51,977 nt of DNA from Nitriliruptorales bacterium (GCA_007119035.1 SKQL01000075.1:1-51977); one strand, 5' to 3'; counted from the stretch's first letter, positions 27,673 through 36,573 are shown. Program-made: numbers and translations. The notes: generated by a model from the letters alone, not told the origin.

Positions 27673-29529
27673 CTACACGTGCGCCAGTTGGTTGGTGATC
27701 TCCCGGACGAGTTCCTGGGTCGTGAAAGGCAGCCCCGACACCCGGTTGTAGCCCCGGACATCCATTAGGTAGCGCGCGCGCAGCAGCATACGCAGCTGGC
27801 CGGTGTTCATCTCGGGGAGGAGGACGCGGTCGTATCGAGCGAGGATCTCCCCCAGGTTCGCGGGGAACGGGTTCAGATGGCGCAGGTGCGCCTGGGCGAC
27901 CGCGTGGCCCTCGTCCCGTGCTTGCCGCACGGCGGCGGCGATCGGGCCGTACGTCGACCCCCAGCCGAGCATCAGCAGGCGGGTGTCGCCATCGGGGTCG
28001 TCGACCGCGAGCGGGGGGATGTCCTCAGCGATGCGGTCGACCTTGCCTTGGCGCACCTCTGTCATGTGCTGGTGATTGTCGGGGTCGTAGGAGATGTTGC
28101 CTGTCCCGTCGGCCTTCTCGAGCCCGCCGATGCGGTGCTCGAGGCCCGGGGTTCCCGGGATCGCCCACGGCCGGGCCAACGAGCCCTCGTCACGCAGGAA
28201 CGGCCAGTACTCGCCGTTGTGGTTGGTCTCCGTGGCGAAGCTCACGCAATCCCGCAGGTCGGGCAGCTCGTCCATCTCGGGGATCCGCCACGGCTCTGCG
28301 CCGTTCGCGAGGTACCCGTCGGAGAGCACGAGTACGGGCGTGCGGTACGTGAGGGCCATCCGAGCGGCCTCGATCGCGGTGTGGAAGCAGTCCCCTGGTG
28401 TCGCAGCCGCGATGACGGGCACCGGCGACTCCCCGTTGCGCCCGAACAGCGCCTGGAGGAGGTCTGACTGCTCCGTCTTCGTGGGCAGCCCCGTGGAGGG
28501 CCCCCCGCGTTGGATGTTGAGCACGAGCAGGGGGAGCTCCACGCTCACGCCGAGGCCGATGGTCTCGGCCTTGAGGGCGATGCCGGGCCCGGAGGTGACG
28601 GTCGCGGCGAGGTTGCCCGCGAACGATGCACCGAGTGAGGCGCCCACACCCGCGATCTCGTCCTCGGCCTGGAAGGTCTGCACGCCGAACTGCTTGTACC
28701 GCGCGAGCTCGTGCAACACGTCAGAGGCGGGCGTGATCGGGTAGCCCCCCAGGAACAGGCGCAGGCCCGAGCGATCCGCCGCGGCCACCAGCCCGCAGGA
28801 GATCGCCTGGTTGCCGGTGATCTGACGGTAGCGGCCCGGCGGGAGATCCGCAGGGGCGACCTCGTACTGGTGCCCGAAGAGCTCCGTGGTCTCGCCGAAG
28901 GCCCATCCTGCGTCGAAGGCGGCGATGTTGGCGGCCGCGACCGACGGTTGCGCGGAGAACTTGTCCGCCAACCACTCCGTGGTGGGCTCGGTGGGGCGGG
29001 AGTACATCCAGGACATGAGCCCGAGCGCGAACATGTTCTTAGCCCGCTGCTTCTCCTTCTTGCCGAGGTCCTCGTACTTCTCGAGCGCCCCGACCGTCAT
29101 GGTCGTGATGGGCACCTCGACGACCTGGAACGGCTCGAGGGTGCCGTCCTCCCGCGGGTCGGCCTCGTAGCGCGCCTTCTTGAGGTTCTGTGGGGTGAAC
29201 GCGTCCTCGTTGAGGATCACCGTCGCCCCGGGCTCGAGGTCTCCGAGGTTGACCTTGAGCGCGGCCGGGTTCATGGAGACGAGCACGTCCGGCGCGTCAC
29301 CGGGGGTGAGGATGTCGTGGTCGGCGAAATGCAGCTGGAAGCCCGACACCCCCGGCAGCGAACCGGCCGGGGCACGGATCTCCGCGGGAAAGTCCGGCAA
29401 CGTGGCGAGGTCGTTGCCCATCGCCGCCGTCGCGGAGGTGAATCGGGTCCCGGTCAGCTGCATCCCGTCGCCGGAATCGCCTGCGAAGCGGATGGTGACT
29501 GTGCGGACTCGCTCGACTTGGTTACTCAT
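27673..29529 (-). CDS. korA: KorA, 2-oxoacid:ferredoxin oxidoreductase alpha (gamma-alpha fused) subunit
   Basis: This 618-residue protein joins an N-terminal gamma domain ('TIRFAGDSGDGMQLTGTRF', about 1-190) to the alpha domain ('GNQAISCGLVAAADRSGLRLFLGGYPITPASDVLHEL') and a C-terminal transketolase-C-like region ('LMLGWGSTYGPIAAAV'). This fused form is typical of aerobic bacterial KorA. The start is ATG 29529 (GTG 29532 is the track alternative). A TAGGAT -10 box lies about 43 bp upstream of the start, near the 3' end of erpA. Together with korB and the nearby lpd/E2 genes, the organism appears to have both ferredoxin- and NAD-linked 2-oxoacid oxidation components. Confidence 0.96.
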   Translation of the reverse strand: MSNQVERVRTVTIRFAGDSGDGMQLTGTRFTSATAAMGNDLATLPDFPAEIRAPAGSLPGVSGFQLHFADHDILTPGDAPDVLVSMNPAALKVNLGDLEPGATVILNEDAFTPQNLKKARYEADPREDGTLEPFQVVEVPITTMTVGALEKYEDLGKKEKQRAKNMFALGLMSWMYSRPTEPTTEWLADKFSAQPSVAAANIAAFDAGWAFGETTELFGHQYEVAPADLPPGRYRQITGNQAISCGLVAAADRSGLRLFLGGYPITPASDVLHELARYKQFGVQTFQAEDEIAGVGASLGASFAGNLAATVTSGPGIALKAETIGLGVSVELPLLVLNIQRGGPSTGLPTKTEQSDLLQALFGRNGESPVPVIAAATPGDCFHTAIEAARMALTYRTPVLVLSDGYLANGAEPWRIPEMDELPDLRDCVSFATETNHNGEYWPFLRDEGSLARPWAIPGTPGLEHRIGGLEKADGTGNISYDPDNHQHMTEVRQGKVDRIAEDIPPLAVDDPDGDTRLLMLGWGSTYGPIAAAVRQARDEGHAVAQAHLRHLNPFPANLGEILARYDRVLLPEMNTGQLRMLLRARYLMDVRGYNRVSGLPFTTQELVREITNQLAHV

Positions 29530-29571
29530 CACCCGTGACCTTGCGGTTGGTTGCTGTGCTCTCCACGGGAT

Positions 29572-29577
29572 ATCCTA
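29572..29577 (-). promoter_or_regulatory. -10 box (TAGGAT) upstream of korA
   Basis: The minus strand reads TAGGAT in the erpA-korA gap, giving a predicted leader of about 36 nt. No convincing -35 is visible. Confidence 0.4.
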
Positions 29578-29586
29578 CGCGACCGC

Positions 29587-29961
29587 TCAGCTGAAGCTGT
29601 CACCGCACGCGCAGCTGCTCTGCGCGTTGGGGTTCTCGATCGAGAAACCCGCTCCCTGCAGACTGTCCACCCAGTCGATCTGGGTGTTCGTGAGATGTGG
29701 TGCAGACATCTTGTCGACACGAACCGGAACACCCTTGATCTCAGCGGCGACGTCTCCGTCGAGCTCACGATCGTCGAAGAAGAGGGCGTAGCGCAAGCCC
29801 GAGCACCCTCCGGGCTGGACCGCCACCCGAAGCGCGAGGTCCTTTTCGCCCTCCTCACGGCCGATGAGTTCCTTGACCTTGGCCGCGGCGGAGTCCGTCA
29901 GGATGATCGGCTCGTCCTTGGGCTCGCTTACGGTCAGGGGGATCGCGATGCTCTCGCTCAT
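29587..29961 (-). CDS. erpA: ErpA/HesB-type A-type iron-sulfur carrier
   Basis: A-type carriers deliver Fe-S clusters to apo-enzymes such as LipA and ferredoxin-dependent oxidoreductases, both present in this window. The 124-residue protein has the three ligand cysteines in 'QPGGCSGLRY' and 'SSCACGDSFS'. The start is ATG 29961 with an upstream GAGGT; the track's 30024 start is unsupported. A TACACT -10 (30011-30016) precedes it. IscA, ErpA and SufA are hard to separate by sequence; ErpA is used as the general name. Confidence 0.93.
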   Translation of the reverse strand: MSESIAIPLTVSEPKDEPIILTDSAAAKVKELIGREEGEKDLALRVAVQPGGCSGLRYALFFDDRELDGDVAAEIKGVPVRVDKMSAPHLTNTQIDWVDSLQGAGFSIENPNAQSSCACGDSFS

Positions 29962-30010
29962 GTGCCAACCTCGCTGGGACGCTGTGGGACGTGTGGCAGA
30001 TTGCCCCGCC

Positions 30011-30016
30011 AGTGTA
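30011..30016 (-). promoter_or_regulatory. -10 box (TACACT) upstream of erpA
   Basis: The minus strand reads TACACT about 50 bp before ATG 29961, matching TANNNT. It lies in the gap between msrA (ending at 30053) and erpA. The -35 is weak. Confidence 0.4.
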
Positions 30017-30052
30017 GCGGACATGCCGCCAGGCTCAGGGGCCTCGCCGCCC

Positions 30053-30523
30053 TCAGATTCGGCAGGACGCGAGGCCCCGCTTGACGAGGTACTGCTGGTG
30101 GTACTCCTCGGCGGGATAGAACGCCCCCGCTTCGACGACCTCGGTGGCGATGGGAGCCTTCGCGGCCCCCGCCGCGTCGAGCTCCCGGATCTTCTCCACC
30201 GCGGCCTTCATCTGCGTGTCGTCGTGTGCCATGACCACGGACCGGTACTGCGTCCCCACGTCTGGTCCCTGCCGGTCGACCTGCGTCGGGTCGTGCGCGG
30301 AGAAGAAGGTGTCGAGCAGGGTCCCGTAGCTCACCTCATCGGGGTCGAACGTCACCCTCACGACTTCCGCGTGCCCCGTGCGCCCCGTGCAGACCTCCTC
30401 GTAGCTCGGGTGCTCCGTGCGCCCGCCCGCGTAGCCCACCTCCACGTCGGTCACGCCCTCGACATTGCGGAACGTGATCTCCACGCCCCAGAAGCATCCT
30501 GCGCCGAACGTCGCCTGCGCCAT
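30053..30523 (-). CDS. msrA: MsrA, peptide-methionine (S)-S-oxide reductase
   Basis: MsrA repairs methionine sulfoxide in proteins. The 156-residue protein starts 'MAQATFGAGCFWGVEITFR' with the catalytic Cys in 'GCFWG', and also has 'GYAGGRTEHPSYEEVCTGRTGHAEVV' and 'GTQYRSVV'. The start is ATG 30523 with GAGGAGG upstream, shortening the track ORF. One late Cys ('LASCRI') could be a resolving residue. The gap to ybaK is 79 nt. Confidence 0.96.
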   Translation of the reverse strand: MAQATFGAGCFWGVEITFRNVEGVTDVEVGYAGGRTEHPSYEEVCTGRTGHAEVVRVTFDPDEVSYGTLLDTFFSAHDPTQVDRQGPDVGTQYRSVVMAHDDTQMKAAVEKIRELDAAGAAKAPIATEVVEAGAFYPAEEYHQQYLVKRGLASCRI

Positions 30524-30602
30524 CGCGGTCCTCCTCGTCCTCAGTGCTCCGGTGTCAGGCCAGGGTACGCGCCGCAGGCCTTGCCCCCTGCCAGGAGAGA
30601 GC

Positions 30603-31085
30603 TCAGCCCGCAGAGACCGCTGCGGGGCTCGCTCCGCTGATATCGCGCAGCAGATGCGGCTCGATCGGGAAGACGGTGTCCGGCGTTCCTGCCGCGGCCC
30701 ACACACGGGAATGGGCGAGGAGGTCCTCGTCGATGAGCATCCGGAGAACGGTCGCGTGGCCGAAGGGGGGTGTCCCGCCTATGGGAAAGCCCGTCGCGGT
30801 GCGAGCCTCCTTCGCGTCGGCTCTGCGCACGCCCGGGGCACCCAACGCCTGCGCGACCTTGCCGTAGTCGACCAGGTTGCTGCCGCTCGTGAGCACGAGC
30901 ATCGGCCCCTCGTCGCACGCAAGCACGAGTGACTTCACGATGGCGGCGACGGGGCACCCGATCGCGGCGGCCGCGTCCTCGGCGGTGCGGGTGCCCTCGG
31001 GGAAGCGGCTGACCTCGATATGGAGGCCATGCGCGGCAGCCGCCTCCACCACGCGTGCGGTGTTGCGGTGCGGGGCGTCGCTCAC
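30603..31085 (-). CDS. YbaK/EbsC-family aminoacyl-tRNA deacylase
   Basis: This 160-residue YbaK/ProX-type protein hydrolyses mischarged aminoacyl-tRNA (commonly Cys- or Ala-tRNA-Pro) in characterised relatives. Signatures are 'AIVKSLVLACDEGPMLVLTSG' with the conserved Lys, and 'ATGFPIGGTPPFGH', matching the family's G(F)xxGG(v)xPfG segment. The GTG start (31085) overlaps the glycerate-kinase stop by 4 nt (GTGA). The exact substrate cannot be told from sequence; proS is also in this window but 22 kb away. Confidence 0.92.
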   Translation of the reverse strand: MSDAPHRNTARVVEAAAAHGLHIEVSRFPEGTRTAEDAAAAIGCPVAAIVKSLVLACDEGPMLVLTSGSNLVDYGKVAQALGAPGVRRADAKEARTATGFPIGGTPPFGHATVLRMLIDEDLLAHSRVWAAAGTPDTVFPIEPHLLRDISGASPAAVSAG

Positions 31086-32164
31086 GACAGGGAGCCGGCG
31101 AGGTCCGCGGTGCGCTCGGTCACGAGTTCGGCCGCTCTCTGGAGCCCCTCGGGCCCGAGGTCGACCGCGGCTTCGAAGTGCTCTTCCGCCCCGTCCGCGA
31201 TGACACCGGCGACCGCGAGCAGGCGCGCGCCAGCCTGGCGACCCCGGTCCGCGACGTAGCCGGGAGCCTTGCCGTGCGCGGTCTGGCTGTCGAGCTTGCC
31301 CTCACCGGTGAGCACGATATCGGTCTCCTTCACCGCAGCCTCGAATCCCACCATCTCCGCTACCGCCGCGGCCCCGTCCACTATGCTCGCGCCACAGAAG
31401 GCAGCGAGCGCGAAGCCGAGCCCACCTGCGGCACCGGCTCCGGGCAGGTAGCGCCAGGGCCCGCCCTCGAGGTCACGCTCGACCACATCGGCGAAGCGGG
31501 TCAGCAGCGCCTCGAGCTCATCGACCCCCTCCGCATCGGCGCCCTTCTGGGGGCCGAAGACCGCAGCGGCTCCCCGGGGACCGAGGAGCGGATTGTCCAC
31601 GTCGCTCAGGACAACCACGCGGGCGCCTAGAGCTGGCCCCGCAACGAGGCGATCCAGCTCCCGGAGGTGGATCGCGCCGACTTTGACCGCGTTGCCGTCC
31701 GCGCGGAGCAACCGATGCCCGAGCGCGGTCGCGAGCCCCGCGCCCCCGTCGACGGTGGCGCTGCCACCCAGTGTCACGAGCACCTCGCCCGCTCCGCTCC
31801 CCGCGGCGTGGCGAATCAGATCCCCGACACCATAGCTCGTGGCGGTGAGGGGGTCGCGCTCGGTCTCCGGGAGGTCTGAGAGGCCGACCGCCTGGGCGGC
31901 CTCGACGAGGGCTCGACCGTCGGGCAGTCGCAGCCACACGGCCTGGGTCGCGATTCCTCGCGCGTTGGGCACGTCGGACACCTCCCGCTCGGCACCCGTA
32001 GCTTCGGCCACCACGTCGAGGGTGCCCTCTCCCCCGTCAGCCATGGGAGCCGTCACGACCTCGTCGTGGGGGCGGGCACGAGACCATCCCCTGGCCATCG
32101 CGCGCGCGGCCTCGGCCGCGGTGAGCGTGCCTGCGAACTTGTCGGGCGCGATCAGGACCTTCAC
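31082..32164 (-). CDS. glxK: Glycerate kinase
   Basis: This GlxK/GarK-type kinase phosphorylates glycerate in photorespiratory-type or glyoxylate metabolism. The 360-residue protein starts '[20 protein letters not shown]' (APDKFKGTL in most relatives). It contains '[10 protein letters not shown]', '[20 protein letters not shown]', '[22 protein letters not shown]' and '[18 protein letters not shown]', all family hallmarks. I chose GTG 32164 over GTG 32170 because GAGG sits 5 nt upstream. A glycerate-kinase homologue also lies near hesB and dlaT in mycobacteria. It is coupled to ybaK. Confidence 0.94.
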   Translation of the reverse strand: MKVLIAPDKFAGTLTAAEAARAMARGWSRARPHDEVVTAPMADGGEGTLDVVAEATGAEREVSDVPNARGIATQAVWLRLPDGRALVEAAQAVGLSDLPETERDPLTATSYGVGDLIRHAAGSGAGEVLVTLGGSATVDGGAGLATALGHRLLRADGNAVKVGAIHLRELDRLVAGPALGARVVVLSDVDNPLLGPRGAAAVFGPQKGADAEGVDELEALLTRFADVVERDLEGGPWRYLPGAGAAGGLGFALAAFCGASIVDGAAAVAEMVGFEAAVKETDIVLTGEGKLDSQTAHGKAPGYVADRGRQAGARLLAVAGVIADGAEEHFEAAVDLGPEGLQRAAELVTERTADLAGSLS

Positions 32165-32255
32165 GAGCACCTCATAGCGTCAAGGGGTGGACGGGCAGCA
32201 GCGGAAGAACGAGGACATCCTAGAACGATCCAAAGCGAGGTGTCCTTGGTCGCGC

Positions 32256-32672
32256 CTACTGGGCCGGCGTCTCGAACGTTCGCCAGTTGCCACGGAGGAA
32301 CTCGCGTGCCTCGCGCGCCACGAGCCCGGACAGGAGCAGCAAGCCCAAAGCGCCCGGGGATGCCGGCGGTCGGGTAGAACATCGGCCCGCCGGACTGCTC
32401 GCCTTTCGCGATGTTGCCGGTCCCGATGGTCGCCGCGAGCGCGGTGGTGAGCGCCTGGTAATGGGAGATGTCGCCCTCTGCGCCAGCCTCCTTGCGCTTG
32501 AGCAGTGCGAGCCACAGCGCGTAACCGAGCTTGGTGAAGCCGAGCTTGGTGAACTGGATGCCCCGCAGGACGATGGTGAGGTACAGCCCCGTCAGTAGGA
32601 GCAGCGGGATGAGGAGGCAGGGCCCCACACGACCCCGCTGAGCCAATCAAGGACCGCATTGACCGCGTCCAT
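32256..32672 (-). pseudogene. Decayed AGCS-family sodium:alanine symporter
   Basis: ATG 32672 opens '[18 protein letters not shown]', then a 1-base loss shifts to '[19 protein letters not shown]', '[21 protein letters not shown]' and '[12 protein letters not shown]', the N-terminal quarter of AGCS amino-acid:Na+ symporters. A 15-bp tandem duplication doubles FTKLG (32525-32554). After GNIA the sequence jumps to '[11 protein letters not shown]' and then to the C-terminal '[19 protein letters not shown]', ending at the TAG at 32256-32258. AGCS proteins are about 450-550 residues, so most helices are missing. At least two large deletions, one frameshift and one duplication make this a pseudogene. 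It lies about 90 bp upstream of the glycerate kinase gene. Confidence 0.85.
32525..32554. repeat. 15-bp tandem duplication inside the AGCS pseudogene
   Basis: The unit CCGAGCTTGGTGAAG occurs at 32525-32539 and again at 32540-32554 with one mismatch in the last base. It adds five codons (FTKLG) and is consistent with slippage in a gene no longer under selection. Confidence 0.75.
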
Positions 32673-32814
32673 GGCCCCCCCACAGCCGCCCCCACGTGTG
32701 CCGCTCCCGGGGAGCGCCATGCCTACCGTTGACGCAGCTTACGCCTACCCGCGTGGGAATCACGTCCCCCGATCCCGCTCCTCGGCGCGTCGCCGACGCA
32801 GCATCACGAGCCGG

Positions 32815-32820
32815 TAGGAT
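32815..32820 (+). promoter_or_regulatory. -10 box (TAGGAT) upstream of lpd
   Basis: TAGGAT lies 40 bp before ATG 32861, which is preceded by the ribosome-binding site AGGAGAG. The candidate -35 (GCCGAC) is weak. The 188-bp stretch from the AGCS remnant to lpd shows nothing else. Confidence 0.4.
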
Positions 32821-32860
32821 GTCCATCGCGTGAGCCCTGCAAGCAGGCCAGGAGAGTTCG

Positions 32861-34267
32861 ATGGCAGACAGTTATGAGATGGTCGTCCTGGGCGGCGGCA
32901 CCGGTGGCTACTCGACCGCCCTGCGCGCGGCCGGGCTCGGCATGAGCGTCGCGCTCGTCGAGAAGGCCAAGGTCGGCGGCACCTGCCTGCACTGGGGCTG
33001 CATCCCCACCAAGGCTCTGCTGCAGTCCGCGGAGATAGCCGAGCACGTGCAGCACGCCGGCGACTTCGGCGTGAAGGCGACGTTCGAGGCCATGGAGATG
33101 GCCGCGGTCCTCGAGCAGAAGAAGTCGGTCGTCGACGCCAACCACAAGGGCTTGCAGGCCACGCTGAAAGCCCGTGGCGTGGAGACCATCACGGGCACGG
33201 CCCGCCTCTCCGACCACCGCTCGCTCGTGGTCGACACCGATGAGGGCAAGCGCACGCTCACCGCCTCGAAGGCGCTCGTCCTCGCGACGGGCTCCGTCCC
33301 ACGCGGCCTTCCCCTCGAAGGCGCGGAGACCGACGGCGAGCTCGTCATCGACTCCGATCACGCGCTGTATCTCGACCGGGTCCCCGAGCGGCCGATCGTC
33401 ATCGGGGCGGGAGCGATCGGCGTCGAGTTCGCCACCGTGTGGAACGGGTTCGGCTCCTCGGAGGTGAACGTCGTCGAGGCGCTCGCGGGGGTGGTCCCGA
33501 ACGAGGACCTAGACACCCAGAAGGTCCTCGCGCGCGAGCTCAAGAAGCGAGGGATCAAGGCCCACACCAGCACGAAGGTGACCCGGGTCGACAAGGGCGA
33601 TGGCGGGGTCCGCGTCACGATGGAGAACGACAAGGGGGAGCAGACCCTGGAGGGTGACGTCCTCATGGTCGCCATCGGCCGCCGCCCCGTCACCGAGGGC
33701 ATGGGGTTCGAGGAGGCCGGGGTCAAGCTCGACCGTGGCTTCGTGCAGGTCGACGACTACTGTCGCACGGGGCCCGACAACCTCTACGCGGTCGGCGACA
33801 TCCTGCCTCCGTATACCCTCGGGCTCGCGCACTCGTCCTTTCAGGAGGGCTTCCTCGTCGCGGAGCAGGTTGCGGACGAGAGCGTTACCCCCATCGACTA
33901 CGCGGGAGTGCCGCGGGTCACCTACTGCCACCCCGAGGTCGCAAGCGTCGGCTATAACGAGCAGGACCTCAAAGAGCAGGGCTGGGACTACGAGAAGGCC
34001 ATCTACCCCTTTTCCCACAACGGGCGGGCGATGATGATGCAGGAGGGTGGCCAGGTCAAGGTGCTCGCGGAGTCTAATGGCGGCCGTGTGCTGGGCGTCC
34101 ATATCGTGGGGCCGCGTGCGACCGACCTCATCGCGGAGAGCCAACTGATCTACAACTGGGAAGCCCTTCCGAGCGAGGTCGCCCAGTTCATCCACCCGCA
34201 CCCGACACTGTCGGAGGCAGTCGGCGAGGCGCACATGGCGCTAGCTGGCAAGGTGTTGCACGGATAG
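32861..34267 (+). CDS. lpdA: Lpd, dihydrolipoyl dehydrogenase (E3)
   Basis: E3 reoxidises the dihydrolipoyl arm of 2-oxoacid dehydrogenases with NAD+. The 468-residue flavoprotein has the FAD site 'VVLGGGTGGYSTALRA', the redox disulfide in 'GGTCLHWGCIPTK', the NAD site 'IVIGAGAIGVEFATVW', 'YAVGDILP' and the C-terminal catalytic His/Glu in 'HPHPTLSEAVGEA'. The start is ATG 32861 with AGGAGAG. The E2 gene follows on the same strand after 255 bp; E1 is not in the window. Confidence 0.97.
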   Translation: MADSYEMVVLGGGTGGYSTALRAAGLGMSVALVEKAKVGGTCLHWGCIPTKALLQSAEIAEHVQHAGDFGVKATFEAMEMAAVLEQKKSVVDANHKGLQATLKARGVETITGTARLSDHRSLVVDTDEGKRTLTASKALVLATGSVPRGLPLEGAETDGELVIDSDHALYLDRVPERPIVIGAGAIGVEFATVWNGFGSSEVNVVEALAGVVPNEDLDTQKVLARELKKRGIKAHTSTKVTRVDKGDGGVRVTMENDKGEQTLEGDVLMVAIGRRPVTEGMGFEEAGVKLDRGFVQVDDYCRTGPDNLYAVGDILPPYTLGLAHSSFQEGFLVAEQVADESVTPIDYAGVPRVTYCHPEVASVGYNEQDLKEQGWDYEKAIYPFSHNGRAMMMQEGGQVKVLAESNGGRVLGVHIVGPRATDLIAESQLIYNWEALPSEVAQFIHPHPTLSEAVGEAHMALAGKVLHG

Positions 34268-34522
34268 CTTTGTGTCAGACGACGACGGGCTTGGAGATGG
34301 GAAACCTTGGCTGAGCGCCGACGACGCAACGGACCACCCGACACGGGCCAGACCCGGCGACGGCGTCGAGGGGGGCCTCCGCCCGACGCCTCACAGCGCC
34401 GACGACGACGGGGATCGCGGGAGCCCGCGAGGGATGAGTCGCCACCCCCGAGCCCGGAGCGGGAGCAGGAGCACACCACGGGTGCCGCCTCGGAAGCGGC
34501 ACCCTCCGAGAGGAGCAGTGCA
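34268..34522. other. lpd-E2 intergenic region with unsupported Arg-rich open frames
   Basis: Two forward frames stay open here: one from GTG 34272, and one from TTG 34307 in frame with E2, encoding a run rich in Arg, Pro and Ser. Third-position GC in the E2-frame extension is about 70 percent by my count, lower than in neighbouring genes. A strong ribosome-binding site with GTG occurs at its end (34523), so I treat it as leader or spacer DNA. Confidence 0.5.
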
Positions 34523-35911
34523 GTGGCCACAGAGGTAACGCTTCCCCAACTCGGCGAGTCGGTGACCGAGGGCACGATCACGAACTGGCTCGTGTCTGTC
34601 GGCGACGAGGTCGAGACCGATCAGCCGCTCTTCGAGCTCAGCTCGGACAAGATCGACACCGAGGTCCCCGCACCCACCTCCGGAGTGCTCACCGAGATCA
34701 AGGTGGACGTCGACGAGACGGTGGACGTGGGCACGGTTGTCGCCATGATCGGCGAGGCCTCCGAAGCGGGGGGCGATGGTCAGGCTCCCTCGAAGCAGCC
34801 CGAGCAAGCCGAGGCGCAGGCCACGCAGGAGCCTGCCGAGGAGGCCCGCGAGGAGCCCGAGGCTGAGCCCGAGCCAGAGCCGGCCCCCGAGCGCGAACCG
34901 GAGCCCCAGCCCTCTTCAGAGGGCGACGGCGCGGTCACGGAGGGGCAGCTCATGTCCCCGATCGTGCGGCGCATGGCGCGTGAGCACGACCTCGACGTCT
35001 CGAAGATCTCCGGCAGCGGCCAGGGTGGCCGCATCACGCGCGAGGACGTCGAGGCCGCGATCGCCGATCAGGGCGCGGAGGCTCCCGCCCAGCCAGCGGC
35101 GAAGGAGCGACCTGCCGAGGCTCCGGCTGCGCAGGCCGAGGCGCAACAAGCGCCCCAGCCCTCCGGGCGGCCCGACGCGCGTGCGGGTGAGCGTGAGCGG
35201 CTCGAGGACCTGACCCGGATCCGGCAGCGCATCGCGGCGAAGATGCGGGAGTCGCAGGACCAGACCGCTCAGCTCACCACGATCCAGGACGCGGACATCA
35301 CGCGCGTCATGCAGCTCCGCGAGCGCATCAAGGACGAGTTCAAGGCGCGGGAGGGTGCCTCGCTGTCGCCGTTCGTGTTCCTGTGCCGGGCCGCAGTGCT
35401 CGCCATCAAGCGCCATCCCACGGTGAACGCGCAGGCCGATTGGGAAGCGGCGAAGATCAAATTCCACGAGTACGTGAATCTCGGCATCGCCGTCGACACC
35501 GAGAAGGGCCTGCTCGTCCCCAACATCAAAGGCGCGGACGATCTGACGCTCGCGGCACTCGCCCGGGGCGTCGCGGAGGTTGCCGACAAGGCCCGAGGCA
35601 AGGGCAAGCTCGAGATGCAGGACATCCAGAACGGGACGTTCACGATGACCAACACGGGCAGCCGTGGGGTGCTGATGGACACGCCGATCCTCAACCACCC
35701 GGAAGTGGCGATCCTCGGGACCGGCGCCATCCAGAAGCGTCCGGTGGTGGTCTCCGACGGGGTCGGCTCCTCGATCGCGATCCGCGACATGGTGTACCTG
35801 TCGATGACCTACGACCACCAGATCCTCGACGGCGCGGACGCGGCGCGCTTCGTCACCGACGTCAAGGAAGTGGTGGAGACGCACGATTGGGACGCGGAGA
35901 TCGGCTATTGA
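34523..35911 (+). CDS. sucB: 2-oxoacid dehydrogenase E2 (dihydrolipoamide acyltransferase, SucB/DlaT type)
   Basis: This 462-residue E2 starts at GTG 34523 after AGGAG, with the lipoyl domain 'TEVTLPQLGESVTEGTITNWL' and the lipoylated Lys in 'SSDKIDTEV'. An acidic Glu/Pro/Ala linker leads to the E3/E1-binding domain ('MSPIVRRMAREHDLDVSKISGSGQGGRITREDV'-type segment). A second Ala/Pro linker precedes the acyltransferase core with the active site 'DHQILDGADAARF' (HxxxDG). Only one lipoyl domain is present. Downstream lipB and lipA make its cofactor. In mycobacteria the equivalent gene dlaT also lies just before lipB-lipA and serves pyruvate dehydrogenase, so succinyl versus acetyl specificity is open. 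Confidence 0.94.
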   Translation: MATEVTLPQLGESVTEGTITNWLVSVGDEVETDQPLFELSSDKIDTEVPAPTSGVLTEIKVDVDETVDVGTVVAMIGEASEAGGDGQAPSKQPEQAEAQATQEPAEEAREEPEAEPEPEPAPEREPEPQPSSEGDGAVTEGQLMSPIVRRMAREHDLDVSKISGSGQGGRITREDVEAAIADQGAEAPAQPAAKERPAEAPAAQAEAQQAPQPSGRPDARAGERERLEDLTRIRQRIAAKMRESQDQTAQLTTIQDADITRVMQLRERIKDEFKAREGASLSPFVFLCRAAVLAIKRHPTVNAQADWEAAKIKFHEYVNLGIAVDTEKGLLVPNIKGADDLTLAALARGVAEVADKARGKGKLEMQDIQNGTFTMTNTGSRGVLMDTPILNHPEVAILGTGAIQKRPVVVSDGVGSSIAIRDMVYLSMTYDHQILDGADAARFVTDVKEVVETHDWDAEIGY

Positions 35912-35916
35912 GCTCG

Positions 35917-36573
35917 ATGCTCGCCGTCCACTGCGGTGAGGTCGCCTACGAGGAGGCCCTGCGATGGCAGCGACTCCTCGTCGCGGCACGGCGCGATGGC
36001 GAGATCGACGACGTCCTGCTCACCCTGACCCATGACCCCGTCTACACCGCGGGCAGGCACGCGAACGTCGCGGAGCACGTCCTCAGGACCACCGACATCC
36101 GGGTCGTGCCCATCGACCGGGGCGGCGACGTCACGTACCACGGGCCGGGCCAGCTCGTCGCCTACCCGATCACCGAGCTCGCGCACGCCAAGGCGGTACG
36201 CCCCTACGTCGAGGCCCTCGAGGAGGCGTGCATCCGCACCGCGGCGTCGTTCGGGCTCGACGCGACCGCGGACCGTGAGCGCACCGGCGTGTGGGTGGGT
36301 ACCGCGAAGCTCGCGGCGATCGGCGTGCGCATCGACGGTCGGGTCACGAGCCATGGGCTGGCCTTCAACGTCGACCCCGACCTCAACCACTTCACGGGGA
36401 TCGTGCCGTGCGGCATCAGCGACCGGGGTGTGACGTCGCTTGCCGCGTTGGGCGTGGAGACGTCGGTGCTCGAGGTGCGTCGCCGACTCGTCAGTGCTCT
36501 CGGCACGGCGCTCGACAAGCCCATCCACCAGGCGTCGCCCGCCGACATAGGCCTCACCGCTGCACCCGCGTGA
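35917..36573 (+). CDS. lipB: LipB, octanoyl-[ACP]:protein N-octanoyltransferase
   Basis: LipB moves octanoyl groups from acyl carrier protein to lipoyl domains. The 218-residue protein contains 'VYTAGRHANVAEHV', 'VPIDRGGDVTYHGPGQLVAYPI' with the conserved RGGxxTYHGPGQ, and the catalytic Cys/Lys region 'GTAKLAAIGVRI' with 'IVPCGISDRGVTSL'. The start could be ATG 35917 or TTG 35908; the latter overlaps the E2 stop and has GGAG at better spacing. Gene order E2-lipB-lipA is conserved in actinobacteria. Confidence 0.96.
   Translation: MLAVHCGEVAYEEALRWQRLLVAARRDGEIDDVLLTLTHDPVYTAGRHANVAEHVLRTTDIRVVPIDRGGDVTYHGPGQLVAYPITELAHAKAVRPYVEALEEACIRTAASFGLDATADRERTGVWVGTAKLAAIGVRIDGRVTSHGLAFNVDPDLNHFTGIVPCGISDRGVTSLAALGVETSVLEVRRRLVSALGTALDKPIHQASPADIGLTAAPA

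Noticed and set aside
34307-34522. E2 starting at TTG 34307
   Set aside because: The GTG at 34523 has an AGGAG at proper spacing directly before the lipoyl domain, and codon third-position GC upstream is lower than in genes.
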